The notes beneath the pieces are model-generated. The model saw only the letters and a program-made list of their open reading frames with translations, made no database searches and was not told where the DNA came from. A program made the translations under genes and the position numbers. Below, in pieces: positions 27,700-39,600 of a DNA stretch of 64,000 bases. Numbering within the stretch: position 1 is the first letter of the stretch; every line of letters begins with the position of its first letter. The DNA is from Pseudeuparius sepicola (lineage: Eukaryota; Arthropoda; Insecta; Coleoptera; Anthribidae): contig OY987298.1 in NCBI GenBank assembly GCA_963920635.1, forward strand, positions 19,935,647 to 19,999,646, in the 5' to 3' direction.

Positions 27700-30600
27700 G
27701 GTGACCGTATTTCGAGTCTATGCATGGGGATCTTGGTTATCTTAAGAGATACGAGGTCGGTCAAATTGGGGCAAAATTGCGGAATTTGATGCCGAGTAAC
27801 ATGGTACAAAGAAATTTTGGCTGGCCCTTTTCATAATAATGCGAAAAAACTGAAAATTGTCGATTTCGTTTTTATTTTTTTAAACGAAAACGAATGGCGC
27901 TGGACATTTCTAAGTTAAACAGTATTAAGGCACTTTTTTACAAGGAATTTAAAGATGACCTCACATTTTTTTTCTTGCCTCCCTGGACAAAGATATGACG
28001 ATCAACTTTTATTTTTCTTATGGGCGCCATATTAGATTTTTGCATTTTTGAAAAGAAGATTTTTTTCTGTTTAAAATGATATGTCACACATTATGCTTTA
28101 CTTTCTTTTTTTTGCCGTAATATCAAATTAATCGTTTTTGCATAGAGTGCCTTGGAAACGTAAGCCCCATAATGTTTGACTTTTTGCATAGAGTGTCTTG
28201 GAAACATAAGCCCCATATAACGTTTGATAGTTTAGTACAATTTTAAGTGTCACGGATACTTTATTTTACTCAAAAAATATCATTTTCACATGAAGAAAAG
28301 CGTGAAATGATTTAAATTTATTATTATTCAAATATAAATGACGTCGAATGGACAAGCCATAAACAATTTAAGGAAACGTGCTGCATTGTGCCTTGAGGAA
28401 CAAGGAGGACAAATTGAACATTTATTGTAAAACAGGATTGTCTACTCTTCTGGGTTTTTGTTGTTCTTGCGTTTCCAGTTTGACTCTTTTAGTGTTAATG
28501 TGTTATATGGCAAATGACGAATAAATAACAAGGGCTCAGATCATACTCTCGTGGTACGTTTATGATTTATTTAATTAATAAATTTAACATTAACTGAATT
28601 TTTACTGAACCGTTAAACAATATTCCAAAGCACACTTCGCAACAATGGGTAACTAGGCTTATGTTTCCAAGGCACTATATGCAAAAACGTCAAACATTAT
28701 GGGGCATATGTTTCCAGGGTACTCTATGCAAAAACGATTAATTTGATATTACGGCAAGAAAAACAAAGTAGAGCATAATGTGTGACATATCAATTTAACC
28801 ACAAAAAAATCCTCTTTTCGAAAATGCAAAAATCCAATTGGCGCCCATAAGAAAAATAAAAGTTGATCGTCATATCTTTGTCCAGGGAGGCTAGGAAAAA
28901 AATGCGAGGTCTTATTTTGATTTCTTGTAAAAAAGTGCCTAAATAATGTTTAACTTAGAAATGTCGAGCGCCATTCGTTTTCATCTAAAAAAATAATAAC
29001 GAAAACGACAATTTTCAGTTTTTTCCCATTATTTTCAAAACGAAAAGTTACAGCCAAAATTTCTTTTTACCATGTTACTCGGCATCAAATTCCGCAACTT
29101 TGCCCCAATTTAACCAACCTTGTATCTCTTAAGATAACCAAGATCCCAATGCATAGGCTCGAAATACGGTCACCCTGTATATACATTTAAAACATTTCGT
29201 CAGTCAAATACGATTTTATATACCCCAATCTTAACAATAAAATCTTATGATTATTTGTATAAATGTGGTCAGTTCGAGAACAAATAAGAATTTTTGGTCA
29301 CTTATGAGCATTTATGGTCATTTATAAAAAATCCCTTCTTTCCTAACCTATAAAACTTCAAAACCATTTCTAACCTAGAATATTGTGAACGTGAACTGCC
29401 TGTTTCCTAGTTTTAGTACGTACTTTGCGAAATGGTCAAACAAAATTCAATAGTCTGGAATTACTTCAAGAAAATAAGTGAAGTAACTTATTTTGTTTTG
29501 TTTTGAATCTGAATATAGTCAAATTATTTTAAGAAGTCCTTACTGGGACTGTCAATTGGTAATTTCGATATCCTAAGTTGGCATCAGTGCAGCAAAAAAT
29601 GCAACCGAGTCATAAGTTCAGGTCAGTAACGAGCCCATTTGCACAATGAATAACTACTAATAACACGAAAAGTAACAAGAACAAGAACAACACAGATAAT
29701 GGTAAAACTCACGAAACCTAGAAAACCTGCAAATATTTTCACTGCCGAATGTCACCTTCACTGTCACTTTGACACACCGAAGCTAAATTTGCCTGAGTCC
29801 GCACATAGACGCTGCCAAAAGCAGCTGATTATACCAAAATACCAAAATGAAAAGTGTTTCCATGACATTTGAAATTATTATTAAAATGAATTATAGTCAT
29901 AGTTATTTTTACTTATAGCGGTATAATCGTGATTGCAATCGGGTTTTTATTTTATTATGATATTTTTTCGTATCACTTGGGTAACTTTTGAGACACATAT
30001 ACCAATGTTATACCCGTGGTTAACAGAAAACTCCTAGGGATTTTGTGGAGAATGTCATCTGACAAAATCGAGACTTCTTACAGTAATCGGGGTATACAGG
30101 GTGGATCCAGATCGACTATACGATAGGTGTAAAAGACAAAAAAATTTTGAGTTGAAACTTGACCTTTGGGGGATCAGCCTTGCTTGATTAGAAACTAATT
30201 TGCATCATATTATTATATTTTAAAAATCAAGCAGGCCTTGACAGGGGCAATTTATTCGTTTCCAGTTTAGGTAAACTACATTTTCCTTAAGAGATATCGA
30301 AACATTTTATTGGAAAAAGTTGTCGAGAATGAAAATTTAAGTCCCCGTACCAAATTTTAAAACCATCGGCAGACTGATTTTTTGTTTAAATTTCATCTTT
30401 ATTTTTTGGAGAAAATCAAAGTATGACGATTGTTTTGAAATTTACAGGGTCTTAAATTTGCATTCTGAAATTTTTTTCTGATAAAATTGTTTGATAAAGT
30501 TACTTGACTTGCGCTAAAACCACAAAAATTGAAAAAATAAAAAAAAATAAAAATGTGCCGATTGTTTTATAATTTGGTACGGTGATTTGGAATTGCATTC

Positions 30601-33600
30601 TGAACTTTTTTTAATAAAATTTTTCGATATCTCTTGAGGAAAAGGTAGTATACCTGAACTGAAAATGAATAAATTGCCCGTCAAGGAATGCTTGATTTTT
30701 AAAATATAATAATATGGTGCAAATTAGTTTCTAATCAAGCAAGGCTGATCCCCCAAAGCTCAAGTTTCAACTCGAAATTTGTTTGTCTTTTACACCTATC
30801 GTATAGTCCATCTGGGTCCACCCTGTATATATTTTATTTTCTTAAACTTTTGTTATCCTTGATAGGTACTACTCACCCGTTTTTTTTATAATAATGAACA
30901 AAATAAAATCAAAATATCCAAAGAATTATTTTTATATTAACAATATTTGAATATTTTATTGATTGCTAACCTAACTAACCTACATCCTACATGTACATAC
31001 CTACGCGTTGGGTCTTCTAAATCTGTCTATAACTAGAAATGAAATGATAAATATTTATATATTTTTTTTATTTTTGTTTTACCGATTTTTTAATCAAAAG
31101 TCATACATATTTAAAGGTCTTTTCACAAGCAATCGCATGGCACCATTTTCAAAAATCACCATAAATACTCGAGATCCTGGCGGTCATTTTTAAAAGTGAC
31201 CTGCTCAAAATCATAAATGCTTGGTCATTTGCCATCTATACATAATCTACTATTTTAAGGGGGAAGTCATATTCATAAATTAGCCATGTTGATTATACAG
31301 CAGTATTTTTAATAATTTCGATTTTTAAACAAAACTACAAACCCATTTTAGATGGTCCCGAATCCAAGAACATAGTCATACTGTTCCTGTGACCTACCTT
31401 TAGAAAAAGATCGGATGAAAAATAAAAATTATAAGGGAGTCCTTCCATTCCAAATGAGTCACTGTGCATATAATAGGTTTTGGTCACTAATATTTTACCG
31501 TCTCGTTTCTTTCATTAGACACTCTCTGAGCCAAAGAAATAGCTGCGATCCTCCTTGGTTGTGTAACCGCAATCCTGCAGGGCTCCCTTTCTCCAGCGGC
31601 CTCTTGCGCCCAAGCCTCCAACGTATACTGAGGGATCCTTGTGCTTTTGCCGCAGCCGGGCTCGCCTTTTACGATCACTATTCTGTTGTTTCTGAGGAGC
31701 TCGATAAACTGATTCCTAAAAATTGAATTGATCTGTTGTTTAGGGATGATCAGAAATTTGGGTTTTGGCGATTAAGAGAAACGAGTGCCACCCTATACTA
31801 CTACCACTATCGCTCTATTTCAGCCTCAGCAACCTCCAATAGAGTTTCGGTAAATTCTTTACGGAGACTTCCTGTCAAAAAGTGCTTGATAACTTTTCAG
31901 TTTTTTTTGTTCATAAAATGACACTATTTTATGGAATAACTTTTTTCAATGGCCGCCTTGTTTTTCAGCTATGTACTCACATAGTTCTCACAAATTTTAA
32001 CATTTTAATTTCTATTTTTCCAACCATTAAAGCTATTTAAATGAAATTTGGAACATAGCATGTAGTGATCACAAAATGTGATGACACCAAGTTCCCCAAG
32101 CAGCTTCTAAAAAGTACTGTTACTTTTACTTTATTATTTATAAAAAAATTGTCTCTTGATATATTTTTTTTGTATCTCTTATACATGGTGTCTACTTTTA
32201 AGTGTATACAAATCGATAAAAAATGTATTTTGTGAGATATTTTCAAAAACCTTTTTTTGTTTGAAAGGTCTTCAAAAAACGCTTCTTTTGACGTTTTTAC
32301 TTTTGTCAAAATGCAGATCCAGGGACGGCTACGATTTTTTTTATACCCCGATTTTCACAAAAACCATTTAGCAATTTTTTTATTTAAAATCTGACACAAC
32401 AGCGTTAATCAGGACACCCCAAAACCCCCATATACTAAATTTGAACAAAAAATGTAGAGGGTGTTCGGTTCTACACCGTGTTAAAGTTGAGCAAAATAGG
32501 GACTTCAAAGGCACCTGGCGAGTCAAGCATGCCATGGAATTATTTCAAAACAGTGGAAGAATTAAAAGAACCACCCAAAGTGTTGATGGAAGAAATTGCA
32601 AGAAGAAATATACAGGATGTTTTTCTCTACAGCGTCTCAAATTTCCGATTTATTTTTTTCGAATTTTATGCTGGTCAAGTTTGCCTTGGATTATTGAAAC
32701 AATGTTACTAAATGTAAAATAAATTAAATTTTACCAAAACATCAACAAATAAAATACTTAAGTCTTAAGTTATCGAGGTTTTCTCAATATAATCGCCTTC
32801 TAAGGTTATACATTTGTCAATACGCTTTTTAATGTTACAAACAACATTTTTTAATTCATTTGCTGTTACTGATTGGCAAGCTTCTATTATTTTTTGTTGT
32901 AGCTCGTTTATGTCTCTAGGGCGATTTTTATAAAGGCAAACTTGACCAGCATAAAATTCGAAAAAAAATCGTAAATTTGAGACGCTGTAGAGAAAAACAT
33001 CCTGTATATTTCTTCTTGAAATTTCTTCCATCAACACTTTGGGTGGTCCTGTTAATTCTTCCACTGTTTTGAAATAATTCCAGGGCACGCTTGACTCGCT
33101 TGGTGCCTTTGAAGTCCCTATTTTGCTCAACTTTAACATGGTGTAGAACCGAACACCCTCTACATTTTTTGTTCAAATTTAGTATATGGGGGTTTTGGGG
33201 TGTCGTGATTAACGCTGTTGTGTCAGATTTTAAATAAAAAAATCGCTAAGTGGTTTTTGTGAAAATCGGGGTATAAAAAAATCGTTGCCGTCGCTGGATC
33301 TGCATTTTGACAAAAGTAAAAACGTCAAAAGAAGCGTTTTTTGACGACCTTTCGAACAAAAAAAGGTTTTTGAAAATATCTCACAAAATACATTTTTTAT
33401 CGATTTGTATACACTTATTATTATTATTATTATTATTTTATGCCCTTTTTTTAGAATGCAAAAACTTTTAGTTCATTTGAAAAATATACATTTTTAGTGA
33501 AATAGTAATATGGATATGAACGTCCATTTATACTAAAAATTAGTTTTTCCTGCTCCCTCCCCCGTAAGTTCCTGACAAATATGTCGAAATAATTAAACTA

Positions 33601-36600
33601 TAAGTGATGACATCCGCGCGAGTCCAACTATGATTTTTTACCAAAAGTCACAAGGTGCCCTTTTTTTTTCAAATAATATACTTTCGCATTAAAAAAGAGC
33701 AATAAACTAAAAATTAAATTTGTCATGGAACTGTGGCAGATACAAAAGTCAAAGCAGTTTTCTTTAAAATAAGATAGGTAGGTAGGTATCCAAATATGGA
33801 AAATATTTTTTAGACAAACTGACTGATATACTAGTATTTTTTCTCTGCCACTGACTATTTGGAAAACTGGGTATTATCACAGTTTGTGACAGTTAATCAA
33901 TGCATGATGTATACCAAATTTCGTTTGAATAACTTTAACCACTCAAAAACAAAAAATACAATAGAAACGTTAAAATTGAAATCTTTGAGAATTTAATACC
34001 CTGTATTCAAAAAAATGAGGTTACTATGAAAATTTTTTTATTATACATCTAAAGTCTCCCTGAATTAAACTGAATCTCCCTGTATCATCAGGTATTTTCT
34101 TATGACCATTTTGTAAATTTATTTTTACAACCAATTAAAATATTTTCATAGGAATCCATCACTTACCATTGGGTTTATTCCAACAGCAGTTCTGAGTCAG
34201 TTCTTGGTGATTTAATTGATCGAAAACAGTTCTGGAACTACTTTTCTGGATTCTGATTCACTAGAACCGGTTCAGAACTATTGTTGGAACAAAGCTTAAG
34301 TTGCATGATTTAAAAAATCAATCAGTTTTCTTACTTGTAATCTGCAATCGGAAGCTTAACCTTCTCCTTTGCCATGTATTTAGTTAACCCCAAAAACCGC
34401 TGCTTAGGAATGTCATTCAAATCGTGAGGCTCTTCTAAAATAGACTGCAGCTCTACATTATCCCCCTCGGTATTCGCCTCATTTGCGACAATGTGCGGGG
34501 CGAACTGTTTTTGAAATGTTTCGCTAATCATCGTCATCCTCTGCAATATTTCCGGACTGAAACTGACGACCGGAAGCGTCTTCGTCGCCGAATTGACCTC
34601 CTCGCTTTTGTAAAGCAAGGGGGAACCCTCATTATTAATTTTCTCGTTCGCAAACAGAAAATCGAGGACCTCCCAGGCTGCCGCATCGGAGGCTTCCCTT
34701 TTATTAAAGCCGTTCGCTTTAAATGTTTTGTCTTCGGGCCATGGCACACGGTAGGCGCACTCCCACTTCTCGTGGTTTTTTATTTTAATGCGGGTGTACG
34801 AAATGTTCAGGGGTTTCTTCAGTCCGCTGAAGAAATTGTGCACCGCTTGCTTGGGCAGCGGGAATATTTTTTTGATGCTCGATTTGCGCGACGGAGTTGA
34901 CTTAATTTCGTCTGGCAGTATTTCGCTGATGGACACTGTTGGCGGCTTCTCCGGAACATGCCTCGAGTTTTGTGAAAGTCCTTAATGGAGAAAGAAAAGT
35001 GTCAACAAAAGTATCTTTACTGTTTTTTTTTATATCCAGTGCAAAACTTTCTCCCTGCGATTTCAACAGGTAAATGTTGAGCAACTCAAACTTTATTTCT
35101 CATTATTGTCAAATAAGTCAATAAGAATTTTAAGGTGTCTTTAATTTCAAGTTACAAAATGAATAATGTAACTGTCTCCTTCAATATCCAGGCAAAGGGG
35201 ACATTTTATGTTAAGTGTTGTTCCAGTAAATCAGTTTCGCCAGATAATGTCAAGGCATACAATATCTAGACAAACTTTCTTTCCCAACTTTATAAAAAAA
35301 ATCGGCACTGGACATAAAAAACATTAGAGAAATAATGGTTCAATGGTTCAATGGCATTTGAGTGTCCCAGGAAGAAGCAGAAGCAGGGATGATCATTCAA
35401 GTTCATTCACTTTTGTTTGAATTGCTAATATAAAATATAAAGTAAAATATAATAAAGTTATTTTTTTTGCTAAAGTAGCAAATAATTCATTCATTCATTA
35501 ACGGCATTCATCGCGATTTTTCTTAGGATAATGTGACAGAAAATATAGCTAGCACAGAAAACATAGCACAACATAGGCAGGCAACGAATGAAATATTAGA
35601 TACTAGTATTTACTAGGTACTATCTACGTGACAAGAACGGCTGACGCAATTGATGATGAAGCGGTTACAGTGTGGTCAAATAAATAGCTAGGTAGATATT
35701 TACCTGTATGGAACAGTCGGCTCTGTTGTGTAAGTGACATAATAGCTTTTTGGAATAGCATCCCATACATTTGGGGATACTGCACAAAAATCTGCATGTT
35801 ATCATAATAGGGGTAATAAGCAAGGTTTGTTGATGAAAATGTATCTAAAAAGAATAATAAATTAGAAAAAAACTAATAGCCTACAGCTGGATACATAGGT
35901 AGGTTTTCACATGACTGATGCACTCAAACTTTTAGCGAGTAAAGGTTTGATTCTTGCCATATAGAAGTAGAGGCTTATCTAATATGCCCTCAAATTGAGG
36001 TAACAAGAAGAGCAACTTTTTTATTTTTGACTTTCCGCAAAAAAAAATTCTTCATAAAAACTTTTGCTTGCAAAGTAAATAAGATTGGCATATAATAATT
36101 GTTTCTTCTCAGATATACAGGGTGGTCAGAACATGCAAATGTCTGAAAATGGAAAGAACCACAACATGTAATTTTTAGAGATAAATACAGGGTGAGTTTT
36201 TTTTCCGATGCCCACTATAGGGATCTCGGAAACTAGCAGAGCTAGAACAAAGGTTAAATGGGGAAAGAATTGCAGTTTTGAATGCTCAACTAATGCCCCT
36301 TTTGGATTTTTAAAAAAGTTCACGGCTCACTAGATATTTTGAAAAAGTGATTTTTTGCTATTTCTTTAGATCTCTGTAGCTCCGTTATTTCTGATTATAC
36401 AGAAAAACTTTAGAGACAAAAATTGTAGATAATTTTGGGCTTAATAAGAGAGTCTAATCCAATTTTTTATGTTGTTTGTGTGAGATATGACATACACTTG
36501 TGTTTTTTTAAATGTAATCATAGTTGGCTGTGGCCTTATAAAATCGGCCATTTTTTGAGCTTTCCAAAGATATAATAGTCGGCATAGTTATTATAAAACA

Positions 36601-39600
36601 ATAAAAGAGCTATGGCTAATTTTCTGATTTTTTAAAAATTTTCACATGTCAGCCATGGAATATTTTCATAATTACGTTCTATTTCATAATTAGACATACT
36701 TCAAACTTTCTAATATTTTGTTTTTAGCTGGTAACAAAATGAAACAAAATAAAACAAAAATAAAAAACTCAAATTCAAATTATTATTATTTTAAAAGGTC
36801 ACCTTTTAAAATAAAAAAGGTGTTCAAACAATCCACCATTATTATTTATGCAAATATTGCATCTTTTTAAAACTGAATTTGTCACCTATCTTAGAGAGCG
36901 CCTGTCAATACTGGCAATTGCTTCTAAAACATCTGCTCTTAATAAAACAATTGCCTCATACTTTATTTTGTACTGTTCCCCACAAAAATAAATCCAAAAC
37001 AGACAAATCGAGGGATCGGGGCTGCCAGGAAATAGGTCTATTTCTCCCTATCCAACTATTTGGATAGAGCTGATCTAGGTAATTTCTTACGGGCAAATAA
37101 TTATGTGGTGGAGCTCCATCATGATAATTTTTGTTTTATTTTGTTACATTTCGTTGCCAGCTAAAAATAAAATAATTTGAAAGTTTGAAGTGTTCTTTTA
37201 TAAAATAGAATTTAGTTATGAAAATATTCCATAGATAACTATGTGAAAATTTAAAAAAATAAGAAAATTAGCCATAGCTCTTTTATTTTTTATAATAACT
37301 ATGCCGAGTATTATATTTTTGGAAAGCTCAAAAAATGGCCGATTTTATAAGGCCACAGCCAACTATGATTTAGATTTAAAAAAACACAAGTTTATGTCAT
37401 CTCAAAAATCACAAAATTATCTACAATTTTTGTCTCTATAGTTTTTCTGTATAATCAGAAATAACGAAGCTACAGAGATCTGATGAAATAGCAAAAAATC
37501 ACTCTTTTCAAAATATCTAGTGAGCCATGAACTTTTTTAAGAATCCAAAAGGGGCATTAGATTGGGCATTCAAAACCGCAATTCTTTCCCCATTTAACCT
37601 TTGTTCTAGCTCTGTATACCTTCGATTTTCACGACAACCATTTAGGGATTTTTTTATTTAATTTCTGTTCACACAGTGTTAATCAAAACACCCCAAAACC
37701 TCCACATACCAAATTTAGACAAAAAATATACAGGGAGTTCCATTCTGCAGGATGTCAAATTTTAGGAAAAATAAAAATTTTAAAGGCACCTGCCAAGTCG
37801 AGTGTGCCATGGAATCCCCTCAAAGCAGTCGAATGGTCAACAGTACCACTCAAAGTGTTGGTGTGCAAAGGTCCAATACAAAATATACATGGTGTTATTA
37901 TCTATGCCGTCTTAAAGTACTGAATTTCTGGAACTTCATATGGGTCAAAAATCGAGTAAGTATATCAAAACTATAAACGAACTAAGTAAAAAAAAAATAC
38001 AGAAGCCTGCCAGTCAGTAAGTCCATATTAGTTAAGGTGGCTGGTGTGCCACAACAGGAAACACACAGAAAATGTATTGTCTTGACAGTGACTTTGTTCA
38101 GAAAGGTCCAATAATTATTTAAATTGTTTTTATTTGTTGGTTGCCATTTTGTTCAGAAAAAAATACTTTTGTGTTTATTAACACAGCACTCTTGATCCAT
38201 ATAAAGTTTTTTAAAATTTCAGCATTTTGAGATGGCCCAGAGAAAAATACCCCGTATATATTTGTATTAAATCTTTGCACACCAACATTTTGAGTGGTCC
38301 TGTTGACCATTCAACTGTTTTGAAGGGATATCATTTCACACTTGACTCGCCAGATGCCTCTAAAATTTATATTTTGTTCAACTTTGACACCCTGCAGAAT
38401 GGAACTCCCTGTATATATTTTGTTTAAATTTGGTATATGGGTTTTTTGTGGTGTTATGATTAACCCTGTGATCTCAAGTTTTAAATAAAAAAAAAAAACG
38501 CTAAAAAATCGGGGGTATAAAAAAATCGTAGCCGGCCCTGAATTTGCATCTTGACAATGGTAGAAAGGTCAAAAGAAGCGGTTTTCGAGGGCCTTTCAAA
38601 CAAAAAAAGTTTAGGCGATTGATGTACACTGAGTTTGCCACCCTAACGTATAAAGAGAGCTTAATATACCTAGATGATATCATAGTCTTTAGTGTAGGAG
38701 ACATCAATGAACTTTAATTACTTTGCTTTTATCCATTGCTGCAGCTTCTTTAGCTTCTATAGAAAGTAATGCTAAATTATTTATTCTGTCTTGGGAACAA
38801 CAATTTCTCAAATAGTTTTTTTTATTGATTTTAATGTAGAGAACGACCGTTGTGAAGAAGCAACAGTTACAGGAAGGGTCAAGAATATAATATCAAAACA
38901 AAACAGAACATGGAGTATACAACCGGTCGAGGTCGAAGGGAGGCCCTCTAGGGTTCAAAGGGGCCCGGCTCCGCTGCGTCCCCTTGACGGCAAGGCTCCC
39001 CCACGACCGCGTGGTCTTGCGGTATGGTAGCTACGCCACTGTGACTGTGTCACACCAACCAAACACCAAAAAAACCCTCAACTCTCCAGCCGAGAGCGAC
39101 TTTCAACTATGGAACAGCTTCTTTTTGTAACAGGTGCAGCCTATTCCACTTCCGCAAAAATACCTGTTCCGAAAAAACTGCTCTGATTCCGACTGACTAC
39201 TTAGTTTTAGAGTTTTGAAGTTTATTTATTTATAGAAAAATGTTTTTTCCTGCTCCCTCCCAAGTAAGTTCACTTTACATGCCCGCCAATAGGTCCGAAA
39301 GCGAAAGTGAAATGTTCGAGGTGCCCTGTTGCTAGGTACAAAAAGTGGTTGCTAGGTACAAGAAGTATTGCCTAGCAACAATGCAACGATTATGCAGCAA
39401 GGACCTTCAAACCATTAATAAAATATATGTAGCAACTTGAAACTGGTGTCAAATTTAATATGTTTCGATTGTTTTATAAACTGGTTTTGATCAAAAAGAA
39501 TACGAATGATGCCAAAGAAAAATTAAGAATATGGATATATTTTCCAGTGTTAAATAATGTGGCTAATAGCAAATTCAAGCAGCACGATGCGTAAGCTCTT

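Noticed and set aside
32441..33176. Matching open frames on both strands
   Set aside because: They mirror each other across a palindromic element.
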